Shown here one piece after another: positions 36,219 through 44,356 of a DNA stretch of 64,000 nt. The stretch is from contig DATKWD010000092.1 in the NCBI GenBank assembly GCA_035529695.1, positions 62,001 to 126,000 of the forward strand, written 5' to 3'. This DNA comes from DATKWD01 sp035529695 (GTDB lineage Bacteria > Actinomycetota > Acidimicrobiia > Acidimicrobiales > Salinilacustritrichaceae). The stretch's first letter is position 1. Each line of letters starts with the position of its first letter. Position numbers and translations under genes: made by a program. The notes beneath the pieces are model-generated. The model did no database searches. It worked only from the letters and a program-made list of their open reading frames with translations, and was not told the origin of the DNA.

Positions 36219-36976
36219 CGGTCGACGTGACCACCGACGCCCGGGTGATGAGGATCACCCTCGATGACCAGGCGACCCGCAACGCGCTGAGTCCGGATCT
36301 CGTGTCGGCCGTGCGCAGCTCCATCGTTGCCGCCAACGCCGACGACGCGGTCCGGGTGATCGTTCTCACCAACCGGGGTTCGGTGTTCTGCTCGGGGGCG
36401 AACATGAAGCACCAGAGCAGCGACGAGGGCCGCGCAAGCGGTCGGGTCGGCGGCGGGTTCGAGGAGCTGCTGCTCGACATGACGCAATCGGCGACCCCGA
36501 TCGTTGGTCGGATCGCCGGCCACGCGCTGGGCGGGGGAGTCGGGCTGGCCGCTGCGTGTGACATCTCGGTGGCTGACCGCGACGCGAAGTTCGGGTTCAC
36601 CGAGGTGAGACTCGGGCTCAGCCCTGCCATCATCTCGGTGGTCTGTCTCCCCAAGATGCGCGGGGGTGAGGCGATGGAGGCGTTCCTTCGCGGGAACCGG
36701 TTCGACGGGGCCCATGCCGCCGGCCTGGGGATCGTGAACCGAGCCGTCGCAGCCGACGATCTCGATGCCGCGGTCGCTGAGATCGTCTCTGACCTCCTGC
36801 TCGGCGGACCCCGCGGCATGGCCGCAACGAAGCGGCTCGTCCACGAAGTACCCGCTTTGGCGACTGCCGAGGCATTTCGATGGACTGCGGAACTCTCGGC
36901 TGCGCTGTTCGGCGCCGACGAGGGACGAGAAGGCATGGCCGCCTTCATCGAGAAACGCGACCCCGACTGGCGCTGA
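36215..36976 (+). CDS. Enoyl-CoA hydratase/isomerase family protein
   Basis: 253-aa crotonase-fold protein that hydrates or isomerises enoyl-CoA. The oxyanion hole residues are in FCSGANMKHQ (near residue 60) and AGHALGGGVGLAAACD (near 103). The catalytic acidic residues lie around FTEVRLGLSPAI. It is the last gene of the three-gene operon with acetoacetyl-CoA synthetase. A 49-bp repeat follows 33 bp after its stop. Confidence 0.85.
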   Translation: MTVDVTTDARVMRITLDDQATRNALSPDLVSAVRSSIVAANADDAVRVIVLTNRGSVFCSGANMKHQSSDEGRASGRVGGGFEELLLDMTQSATPIVGRIAGHALGGGVGLAAACDISVADRDAKFGFTEVRLGLSPAIISVVCLPKMRGGEAMEAFLRGNRFDGAHAAGLGIVNRAVAADDLDAAVAEIVSDLLLGGPRGMAATKRLVHEVPALATAEAFRWTAELSAALFGADEGREGMAAFIEKRDPDWR

Positions 36977-37009
36977 GTCCACCGACGGTCAGTCGAGCGT
37001 TCCACCCAC

Positions 37010-37058
37010 GATCCTTGTTGCTCTCCCGCCACTATTTGGCCGGAGAGCAACGAAGATC
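37010..37058. repeat. 49-bp palindromic intergenic repeat, copy 5
   Basis: GATC-bounded copy with a diverged left arm (GATCCTTGTTGCTCT) and a consensus right arm (AGAGCAACGAAGATC); centre CGCCACTATTTGGC. It lies in the 98-bp gap between two convergent genes, 33 bp from one stop and 16 bp from the other. Confidence 0.9.
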
Positions 37059-37074
37059 GTGGTGGTGGCCTCGG

Positions 37075-38232
37075 TCAGCGCTGGCCGGGAGTCATGTAGA
37101 ACCAGATCGGGAACGGGGCGCCCTGGTCGGCGATGGCCTGGCGGGCTGCGAGCACCGTCTTGCCGGCCTCGGTCTGTTCGAAGAACCACGACTCGATCTG
37201 GCGGCCGCCCGGATCGGGCGTGTCAGCCAGCTCGAGGGCCGCTTCTTCGTAGTACGTCCGGATGTCGTGGCAGACCGCGATCGTGTTGCCGCCAGGAATC
37301 CCCGCGTCCTTCCATGGTGCTCCTTCGCTGATGCGATGGAGGACGCCGAGCGCGTCGGGCACGCCGTCGGCATCCACCGACCGGCCGACGGAAGTCGCGC
37401 CCCTGCGTGCGTGCACCCGGTCGTACGCCTTGCGAATTCCGCGGGCCTCGTCGACGGCCGGCGGAAGGTCAGGATCGAAGCGAGGCGGAAGGGCGCACGA
37501 CAGCACCTCGCTCTCGGCGTCTTCGATCGTCTCGGGGTGGTCGATCAGGATCGGGCCTGCCGGCTCGCCGAGCATGGCGAAGGCCCGTGCGAGCACGTCG
37601 TGCTGGAACTCGGGGTCGTTCGGCTTTCCGAGCGGGCGCCCGAGTGGGAACTCGCAGTGGAGCGCGCGGGGCGGGGCGACCTTCTCGGCCATCGCCCGGA
37701 TCGACGACAGCGTCACCGTTGCGATCCCGGCAGCTTCGAACACGTGGGCGAGCACACTCACGGTGCGCGTGCAGAGCGGTCAGACGGGGGTGAGCAACAC
37801 CACGTCGACGCCGTCGTGCCTGGCCTCGGCCGCGGCGGCCGGGCCGGAGTCGAGCCGAATCGTCGACACGTCGTCGGGTTGGTTGCCGGCGAAGGAGAAG
37901 TGCCGGGGAGCGACGGCGCCGATGACACCTTGGTCGGCGAGTTCGGTGAGGCGGTCGATCGGGTAGACCACGTTCAGGTCGAGCGAGAGCCCGCTCCGGT
38001 CGAAGTTCGGGCTCCAGTGGCCGAGCACCAGATCGCGGCGATCACTCGGGATCGTTCGATATCCGGTGTCTCCGGCGCTGAACGCATCGTCGTCGGGAGT
38101 GTGCAGCGCGGCCGAGGTCACGATGGCCACCGTGGCTGTGCTCAGGTCGACTCCGGTGACGAACGCCGGGTCGTCGAACGTGGGCGCGGGCAACGTGGAC
38201 GAGTGGGCGCGCATGGCCTGGTCTCCGGACAT
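37075..38232 (-). CDS. GrdB-like selenoprotein with in-frame UGA (Sec151)
   Basis: Glycine/sarcosine/betaine reductase selenoprotein B-family protein of 385 residues, read as one gene through a UGA at 37780-37782. Upstream (codons 1-150) ends VDVVLLTPV and downstream (after UGA) begins PLCTRTVSVLAHVFEAAG, in the same frame with no gap. The UGA falls in a U-x-x-C pair (Sec151, Cys154), as in GrdB, where a selenol is redox-active. A 17-nt stem-loop starts 11 nt after the UGA. The ATG at 38232 is 7 nt after a TAGGGT -10 and gives a family-like N-terminus. Read without recoding, this would be two fragments. The substrate is unknown; in anaerobes GrdB reduces glycine-type substrates. The selA, selB and selC genes are not in this window. 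Confidence 0.75.
37752..37768 (-). promoter_or_regulatory. SECIS-like hairpin after the UGA
   Basis: On the mRNA the sequence GCGCAC-CGUGA-GUGUGC forms six base pairs (one G-U) with a 5-nt loop. It begins 11 nt after the UGA and is 17 nt long, the same spacing and size as the minimal SECIS of E. coli fdhF. The loop contains the GU expected for SelB contact but is not an exact match to any consensus I know. Confidence 0.55.
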
Positions 38233-38242
38233 GCGCGAGACC

Positions 38243-38734
38243 CTAGCTTCTGTCAGAGGGTGTGCCACAAGATTCGTCGCTCGGTGGTTCGGGGCGGTCA
38301 CCCAGCAGGTAGCGAGGGCCCTGGCCACCCCTGGCCGCCCGATCGTCGGGGTTGTAGAGCGCACACGCCTCGAGGGACAAGCAGCCGCAGCCGATGCAGT
38401 CAGTGAGCTGGTCGCGCAACCGCACGAGGGTGTCGATCTGTTCGTCGAGCGTCGGCCGCCACGACCGCGAGATCTTCGCCCAATCGGCTTTGGTCGGGGT
38501 CCGTTCCTGGGGCAGCGAGGCAAGCGTGTCGCGGATCTGGTCGAGGGTCATCCCGACCTGCTGCGCGATGCGGATGAAGCTGATGCGGCGGAGTTCTTCC
38601 CGGGCAAACCTGCGCTGCCCGCCCACGGAGCGTCCCGCAGCGATGAGCCCTTCGGCTTCGTAGAAGCGGAGCGCGCTGGCCGGCACTCCCGTCCGCTCGA
38701 CCACGTCGCCGATCGACAGCGACGGGTCGGGCAT
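38243..38734 (-). CDS. soxR: Redox-sensing MerR-family activator SoxR
   Basis: 163-aa MerR-family regulator. The N-terminal winged helix is LSIGDVVERTGVPASALRFY. The C-terminal [2Fe-2S] cluster motif is complete: Cys113-x2-Cys116-x-Cys118-x5-Cys124 (DCIGCGCLSLEACAL). In actinobacteria SoxR typically senses redox-active compounds rather than superoxide itself. An SoxR box lies in the divergent promoter at 38753. The stop codon overlaps the -10 hexamer of the selenoprotein gene just downstream on the same strand. Confidence 0.92.
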   Translation of the reverse strand: MPDPSLSIGDVVERTGVPASALRFYEAEGLIAAGRSVGGQRRFAREELRRISFIRIAQQVGMTLDQIRDTLASLPQERTPTKADWAKISRSWRPTLDEQIDTLVRLRDQLTDCIGCGCLSLEACALYNPDDRAARGGQGPRYLLGDRPEPPSDESCGTPSDRS

Positions 38735-38748
38735 CACTCGATCATGTC

Positions 38749-38779
38749 TTGACCTCAAGTCAACTTCAAGTTCTAGATT
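38749..38779 (+). promoter_or_regulatory. SoxR-type promoter with 19-bp spacer and SoxR box
   Basis: TTGACC at 38749-38754 and TAGATT at 38774-38779 are separated by 19 bp, the long spacer typical of MerR-family-activated promoters. The SoxR operator CCTCAAGTCAACTTCAAG (38753-38770) fills the spacer and is close to the canonical CCTCAAGTTAACTTGAGG. The first transcribed gene, at 38787, starts 7 nt after the -10. Confidence 0.75.
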
Positions 38780-38786
38780 CGTGCCT

Positions 38787-39986
38787 GTGAACGATCTCGG
38801 TGAGCTCTCCGATGCGCAGCTGGCCGCGGAGACCGCAGAGAAGGTCGCTCGGCCACGCCGCGATCCGGCCGACTCGTTCGTGCTCCACGCCCCGCTCGAG
38901 TTGACCGCGAGGGCCTCGCTTCTCCCGTACGTCCGCCCCGATCGGCGCGACGTCGCTCGTGCCCGCCTCTTCGAACTCGGCCGGCGATTCCAGGGGTGGG
39001 GCCCCGCCGCAGCGTTGCCGACGGTCGACGACCGTGCGTACACCGACGCTGCCGCCGCCGCCGACGCACTCGTGCGCGCCGTTGCCCAGGGTGACCCTGA
39101 CGGGGTCGATGCACCAGCATCCTGGCTGGGCGACCGGGTGGCGCCGGCGCAGTTGGCGTCGCTGCTCGGACCTGAGGTGCTGCCACTGCTCGGCGCTGCA
39201 GCACACGCTCCGATCTTCTTGTTCCACCTGCCCAGGGTGGCTCCCCGAGGCGAGCTGACGGGGCGACTGGTCCGTCCCCTGGTACGCGAACTCGCCCGGA
39301 TGCCCGATACTCGCCTTCGTTGGATCGAGGATCGGTCGGCCACTCACGATTCGCCGGCCGAGGCACTGGCCGAGGCCCTGGCGTCGGTTCGTCGTCGGGG
39401 TCGTCCCGAGATCGGCTTCATCGCTCCGACGATGGAGCGGATCGACGATGCCGAGACCTCTCGGCTTCTCGGCCCGCTGGTCGGGGGTCGCGACATCGCG
39501 GCACGTAGCCGGGTGGTCCTGCGGACCGCAGCTCGGTCGATGCTCCTCGAGTCGACCGAGTTCGCCCCGTACATCTGGACCCATTGCCTCACCCTGCCGC
39601 AGGCTGCCCTCGGCTGTGCACCGTCGCTTCCCGACCCGTCGCTCGCCTTGGCGGTGGCGGCCAGTCACGTGGCGGGCTTTCGCGCCGCGTTCGCCGCCCG
39701 CGACCTCTGTGGGGCACTGCCTGAGCCGCTGGAGGGGTCGCTCGACGATGCCATCGAAGCCGGACCCGACGATGCGGCGCGGGTGGCGATCGGCGCTGAT
39801 CCTTCCGTGCGGTCCGACTTGATCGCAGTGTTGGTCTCACGCGCGGCCGCACACACCGATGCGCATTACGTGAAGTACACCCTCGCGTGTCTCGATGCTG
39901 CGGCCGACGACCCGGCGTCAGCCGGGCTGTACCTGGCCGCCGCGGCCAAGCTCGCCGGCTACTGGAGCCAGATCGAACCCGAGTGA
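38787..39986 (+). CDS. Hypothetical protein under a SoxR-type promoter
   Basis: 399-aa protein with no domain I recognise with confidence. It is mostly alpha-helical and Ala/Leu/Arg-rich. The C-terminal block HTDAHYVKYTLACLDAAADD resembles the end of questin-oxidase-like (Baeyer-Villiger-type) proteins, but this is weak. The GTG at 38787 is preferred because a TAGATT -10 lies 7 nt upstream. It is divergent from soxR with a SoxR box between, so it is probably redox-inducible and may act on redox-active small molecules. Confidence 0.55.
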   Translation: MNDLGELSDAQLAAETAEKVARPRRDPADSFVLHAPLELTARASLLPYVRPDRRDVARARLFELGRRFQGWGPAAALPTVDDRAYTDAAAAADALVRAVAQGDPDGVDAPASWLGDRVAPAQLASLLGPEVLPLLGAAAHAPIFLFHLPRVAPRGELTGRLVRPLVRELARMPDTRLRWIEDRSATHDSPAEALAEALASVRRRGRPEIGFIAPTMERIDDAETSRLLGPLVGGRDIAARSRVVLRTAARSMLLESTEFAPYIWTHCLTLPQAALGCAPSLPDPSLALAVAASHVAGFRAAFAARDLCGALPEPLEGSLDDAIEAGPDDAARVAIGADPSVRSDLIAVLVSRAAAHTDAHYVKYTLACLDAAADDPASAGLYLAAAAKLAGYWSQIEPE

Positions 39987-40004
39987 GGGCACGTGCTCGA
40001 ACGG

Positions 40005-42260
40005 CTACTGCCTGGCCATCTCGGCGGCGGCTTCGGCCTCGGCCTGGGCGAGTTCTCTCGGCGTGGGCAGCACCTCGACGTCGAGGCGGTGGAGGCGGCC
40101 CTCGAACGCGAACTCGCCGGTGTACTGATCGCTCACGGGTGACAAGCGGTCGATGCCGACATCGGCACCGACGCTCGACATCATGCGCATGACGGGTCCG
40201 GTGGGTCCGGCGCCGCACGGATCACCGTCGATGAACAGCTCGGCGCTTCCTTCGCGGCCTTGGCGAGTGAAGTGCACCGCCACCGTCGATGATCCGACCG
40301 GCACGTCGATGTCGCTGACGACGAGGCGATGATCGCCGAAGAAGTTGTAGTCGAAGTGCACGCGGTCGTCCTTCACGAAGAAGCTGACACCGGAGTTCTC
40401 GGTGCCGGTCGCGTACAGGGCCCCTTGCTGGCCGGCCTCGCGATCGATGGTGGCCGTGATGATCCAGCTCCGACCGCCGATCGCCGGACTGGCCTCGGCC
40501 GGCAGGTGTGAGATCGGTGGGTAGTACGTGTAGGTGCGAGACGCGTGCGGCGTGTTGGGCTCGCCCGAGGTGCCGAACAGCTCGATCAGGCGGTCGTCGA
40601 GGGGCAGCACGCCGTGCTCCTCGGCTTCTGACCACCACAGGTCGATGAGCTCCTTCAGCTTCTCGGGCTGCTCGGCGGCGAGGTCGGTGCACTCGGAGAA
40701 GTCGGTCGTGAGGTCGTACAGCTCCCACGTCTCGGCGTCGAAGTCGTCGCCCTTCTCGTGGCGGGTCACTGCCTTCCAGCCCTCGTGATAGATCCCGCGG
40801 TGACCGACCATCTCGAAGTACTGGGTGGTCTTGCGGGAGGGCACCTCGGCCGCCTCGAAGGTGTACGCCATCGAGGTGCCGGTGACCGGGAGCTGCTCGA
40901 GTCCGCCGTACTCGGCGGGAGCTTCGATCCCGAGCAGGTCGTAGATGGTCGGGGCCACGTCGCTGACGTGGTGGAACTGGTGCCGGATCGCGCCTGCATC
41001 CGAGATGCCCCGTGGCCAGTGGACGATGAACGGCGTTCGCACGCCGCCGCCGTGGGTGTTCTGCTTGTACCAACGGTTCGGGGTGTTGCCCGCCTGGGCC
41101 CATCCCCACGGGTAGTTGGTGTGGCTGTGCCGACCGCCGATGTCGTCGATACGGGGCGCCATGTCCTCGGCCGAGTCGAACAGGCCGTTGAAGAACTTCA
41201 TCTCGTGAAGGACGCCAAAGGGTCCGCCCTCCTGACTCGCACCGTTGTCCGCGGTCAGGACGACGATCGTGTTGTCGAGCTCGTCGATCTCGCGGAGGAA
41301 CTCGACCACACGGCCGATCTGCACGTCGGTGTGGTCGAGAAACGCGGCGAAGGCCTCCTGGAGCCGAGCCGACACGGCGCGCCCGTCGTCGGTCAGATCG
41401 TCCCACGCATCGACGCCTGGGTTGCGCGGCGCGAGGGTCGTGTCTGCGGGGATGATGCCGAGGTCGAGCTGGCGCTCGAACCAACGCTCGCGGAACGTGT
41501 CCCACCCCTCGTCGAACGCGCCCCGGTACTTGTCGAGGTATTCCTCGGGTGCTTGGTGGGGCGCGTGGGTCGCTCCGAAGGACAGGTAGCCGAAGAAGGG
41601 CTTGTCGGGAAGGATCGACTTCGAGTCGCGCACGAACCCGATCATCTGGTCGACGAGATCCTCGGACAGGTGGTAGCCGTCTTCAGCGGTCGAGGGCGGG
41701 TCGATGAAGTGGTTGTCGTAGGTGAGTTCGGGCGCGAACTGGTCGGTCTCGCCCTGGAGGAAGCCGTAGAAGCGATCGAAGCCGCGCTGGCACGGCCACT
41801 GAGCGAACGGTCCGGCCGCCGATGCGTCCTCCATCTGACAGAGATGCCACTTGCCGGTGCAGAAGGTGGCGTAGCCCTCGTCTCGGAGGACCTCGGCGAC
41901 CGTGGCCGCATGATCGGAGATGTGGCCCAGCATGTGCGGGAACCCGGTGTTGAAGTTGGCGACCGCCCGCATCCCCACCGAGTGGTGGTTCCGGCCGGTG
42001 AGAAGGCTCGCCCGCGTGGGTGAGCACAGCGGTGTGACGTGGAAGTTCGAGTAGCGCAGCCCGCCCGCCGCGAGTGCGTCGGCGTTCGGCGTGTTGAGCG
42101 TCGATCCGTAGCAGCCGAAGTGCCCGAAGCCGAGGTCGTCGTACAGGATCACGAGGACGTTCGGCGCGCCCTCACCGGGGTGAGGCCTCGACCGATGGTG
42201 GGGTGTCGAGTCGGCCACCGTGCGGCCGATGGTTCCCTCGAACCACTCGTTGAACGGCAT
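40005..42260 (-). CDS. Cys-type arylsulfatase
   Basis: 751-aa type I sulfatase. The formylglycine site is Cys79 in TPLCSPTRASLLTGR, the metal Asp pair Asp41-Asp42 in LYDDLGFGHFG, and the site-II FCTGKWHLCQ, LTADNGASQEGG blocks are present. Like the sulfatase at 21658 it has a C-terminal beta-rich domain (about residue 590 on), and the two are probably paralogues. AGGAGA lies 8 nt before the ATG. FGE at 9637 would mature it. It is divergent from an MBL hydrolase gene. Confidence 0.88.
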   Translation of the reverse strand: MPFNEWFEGTIGRTVADSTPHHRSRPHPGEGAPNVLVILYDDLGFGHFGCYGSTLNTPNADALAAGGLRYSNFHVTPLCSPTRASLLTGRNHHSVGMRAVANFNTGFPHMLGHISDHAATVAEVLRDEGYATFCTGKWHLCQMEDASAAGPFAQWPCQRGFDRFYGFLQGETDQFAPELTYDNHFIDPPSTAEDGYHLSEDLVDQMIGFVRDSKSILPDKPFFGYLSFGATHAPHQAPEEYLDKYRGAFDEGWDTFRERWFERQLDLGIIPADTTLAPRNPGVDAWDDLTDDGRAVSARLQEAFAAFLDHTDVQIGRVVEFLREIDELDNTIVVLTADNGASQEGGPFGVLHEMKFFNGLFDSAEDMAPRIDDIGGRHSHTNYPWGWAQAGNTPNRWYKQNTHGGGVRTPFIVHWPRGISDAGAIRHQFHHVSDVAPTIYDLLGIEAPAEYGGLEQLPVTGTSMAYTFEAAEVPSRKTTQYFEMVGHRGIYHEGWKAVTRHEKGDDFDAETWELYDLTTDFSECTDLAAEQPEKLKELIDLWWSEAEEHGVLPLDDRLIELFGTSGEPNTPHASRTYTYYPPISHLPAEASPAIGGRSWIITATIDREAGQQGALYATGTENSGVSFFVKDDRVHFDYNFFGDHRLVVSDIDVPVGSSTVAVHFTRQGREGSAELFIDGDPCGAGPTGPVMRMMSSVGADVGIDRLSPVSDQYTGEFAFEGRLHRLDVEVLPTPRELAQAEAEAAAEMARQ

Positions 42261-42359
42261 GTCGGTTCTCCTGGGCTGTCGGCGGACGGCGCGATCCTGA
42301 CAGATGTGCCAGGTGGCGTGCCGAAAGACTGGCGACGCAGGCGACGCTACGTTGAGCGG

Positions 42360-43310
42360 GTGGAACTCACCGCAATCGGTCCGGACGTGTACGCCTGTCT
42401 CCAGCCCGACCATGGCCTCGGGTGGAGCAACTCGGGTCTGGTCGCCGGCGGCGACGGCCTGGTGGTCGACACCTTCTGGGACCTTCCGCGCACCCGTTCG
42501 GCGATCGAGCTCTACGCACCCCATGTCGACGGTGTCGCACGCCGGCTGGTCAACACCCATCACAACGGCGACCACTGCTACGGCAATCAGCTCTACGCCG
42601 CGGCGGGCAGCGAGATCATCGGTCACCGGCTGTGTGCTGAGTACATGGGCAACGATGCTGGTCCGGCCTTCCTCCAGGAGCTCGCCGAGGCCGAGGCCGA
42701 TACGTTGCCACCGCATCTGCGGGGGTTCTCCAACGCGCTCCGCGACTACGACTTCACTGGCGTCGAGGTCACGCCGCCCACCACGACGTTCGAGTCCGAA
42801 CTGGTGCTCGACGAAGGGGGTACCGAGGTGCGGGTGGTGTACCTGGGCCCGGCCCACACTGCCGGGGACGCCATCGTGCACCTTCCTGAACACGGCATCG
42901 TCTTCGCCGGCGATCTGCTGTTCCACCAGTGCACCCCGATCGGCTGGGAAGGCACGAGCGCACAGTGGTGCACTGCGCTCGAGACGATCGCCTCACTCGA
43001 GCCCGAGACCGTCGTGCCCGGCCATGGACCGCTGGCCACAGTCGAAGGGGTGCTGGCGATGCGCGACTACCTGGCCTACGTGTTCGCCGAGGCCCGGGCG
43101 CACCACGACGCGGGGCTGACGCCCCTCGAGGCGTCGAAGAAGATCGAACTGGGGCCGTATGCGGGCTGGACCGAGCCCGAGCGCATGGCATTCAACGTCC
43201 ATCGCGCCTACCGAGAGTTCGACGGCGGCGCCTGGGACACCCAACTCGACACCATGGCCGTCTTCGCCGACGTCGGTGCGCTCGCCGCGCACTACTCAGC
43301 CGATCGCTGA
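42360..43310 (+). CDS. MBL-fold metallo-hydrolase with unusual ligand motif
   Basis: 316-aa metallo-beta-lactamase-fold protein. The zinc motif is NTHHNGDHCYGN at residues 65-76, so the second His of HxHxDH is replaced by Asn69; other ligands appear as GPAHTAGD, FAGDLLFHQ and PGHGP. Such H-x-N-G-D-H variants occur in a subset of MBL proteins and may alter metal use. The GTG at 42360 is chosen because TACGTT lies 6 nt upstream (42348-42353); the longer frame overlaps the divergent sulfatase. Substrate unknown. Confidence 0.8.
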   Translation: MELTAIGPDVYACLQPDHGLGWSNSGLVAGGDGLVVDTFWDLPRTRSAIELYAPHVDGVARRLVNTHHNGDHCYGNQLYAAAGSEIIGHRLCAEYMGNDAGPAFLQELAEAEADTLPPHLRGFSNALRDYDFTGVEVTPPTTTFESELVLDEGGTEVRVVYLGPAHTAGDAIVHLPEHGIVFAGDLLFHQCTPIGWEGTSAQWCTALETIASLEPETVVPGHGPLATVEGVLAMRDYLAYVFAEARAHHDAGLTPLEASKKIELGPYAGWTEPERMAFNVHRAYREFDGGAWDTQLDTMAVFADVGALAAHYSADR

Positions 43311-43464
43311 CCATCGAGAAGGGGGGCGCGGCGTCGTCGACCCGGGATCAGCCGAGCCCGAAGTCGGGTGCGTCGGCGCCGACTGCAGGAAGGTCGACGC
43401 TGGTGAGTATCGGGTTGCCCCCGAGGGCGATGTCGGCCATGGCGGGCGAGGCGGACGGGACGGT

Positions 43465-44334
43465 TCAGCGGTCGATGGCGTCCGGATCGCGATTCATGCG
43501 ATCCCACACGGTGTCGAGGCGGGCGTCCTCGCCGAGCAGCGTTCGGGGATGACGGCGGTCGACGTGCCCCATCACGTTGGCGAACATCGAGTAGCCGATC
43601 AGCTCCTGTAGCCGTGTCGGGTAGCTCGCTGCGACCTCGCGATCGGTACCCAGCATCAGATTCTGTTGCTGACGGCACCATCCGGCGACGTACTGGACCG
43701 AGACGCCGTAGCGTCGCTCGGCGGTGGTCACGTTGCGGCCTCCCCCGTGCCACGTCGACCCGTGGAGGACGAGGACCGAGCCCGCCGGCATCTCGGCGAT
43801 CGACACCTCGTGGTGCTCGCCCGGTCGGGGCATCGATTCGAATCGGTGCGAACCACCGACGAGGTGGGTCGCCCCGTTGTCGGCGCGGAAGTCGGTGAGC
43901 GCCCACAACGTCGTGACCATCGTGGCCGGGTGGGGCCGGGGGAGGGGCACCATGCCGTCGTCGGCATGCAGCAGCTGCGGCGTCTCGCCGGGGCCGATGT
44001 TCATCGATGTCGTGCCCGACAGGAGCAGGTCGTCGCCGAGCACGGCTTCGACCGCGGGGAGGACGACGGGGTCGATGGCGAGGCTGCGGAGTGGTTCGCT
44101 CTTGGCGATCAGGTCGAAGATGCGGCGGGTGTGGTGGCCCTCGAAGTCGTTGCCTCCCTCGGTGATGTCGTGGGCCAGTTCGACTCGATCGATCTCGGCG
44201 ACGAGCGCATCGCAGACGGCAGGGTCGAGCACCCCCGTGATGACCGCACAGCCCTCGGATTCGATCGCCGCTGCGACCATCTCGGCCAGGTCGGCGGTGG
44301 TCGCCTCGATGCGGGCGAGGGTCTCGGTCGACAC
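43465..44334 (-). CDS. Phytanoyl-CoA dioxygenase family protein
   Basis: 289-aa Fe(II)/2-oxoglutarate dioxygenase of the PhyH family. The HxD motif is LLHADDGMV in the middle and the distal His is in HGSTWHGGGRN, followed by YVAGWCRQQQN. Its substrate could be a CoA ester or another hydrophobic compound. The GTG start is 7 nt from a TAGTCT -10 (44342-44347 on the complement), leaving only 19 bp to the divergent acetyltransferase start. The 154-bp gap downstream (43311-43464) holds no recognisable gene. Confidence 0.82.
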   Translation of the reverse strand: MSTETLARIEATTADLAEMVAAAIESEGCAVITGVLDPAVCDALVAEIDRVELAHDITEGGNDFEGHHTRRIFDLIAKSEPLRSLAIDPVVLPAVEAVLGDDLLLSGTTSMNIGPGETPQLLHADDGMVPLPRPHPATMVTTLWALTDFRADNGATHLVGGSHRFESMPRPGEHHEVSIAEMPAGSVLVLHGSTWHGGGRNVTTAERRYGVSVQYVAGWCRQQQNLMLGTDREVAASYPTRLQELIGYSMFANVMGHVDRRHPRTLLGEDARLDTVWDRMNRDPDAIDR

Positions 44335-44356
44335 GTTTGGGAGACTAAGGCCGATG
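44332..44356. promoter_or_regulatory. Compact divergent leaderless promoters
   Basis: The two start codons (GTG, minus, 44332-44334; ATG, plus, 44354-44356) are 19 bp apart. A minus-strand TAGTCT (44342-44347) and a plus-strand GAGACT (44341-44346) overlap almost completely and each lies 7 nt from its start. Both genes would have to share the same RNA-polymerase melting site. Confidence 0.5.

Noticed and set aside
37075..37761. A separate 228-aa gene starting with GTG at 37761
   Set aside because: It lacks a promoter or SD, begins in the middle of a conserved block, and is in frame with the upstream ORF across the UGA, so a selenoprotein explains it better.
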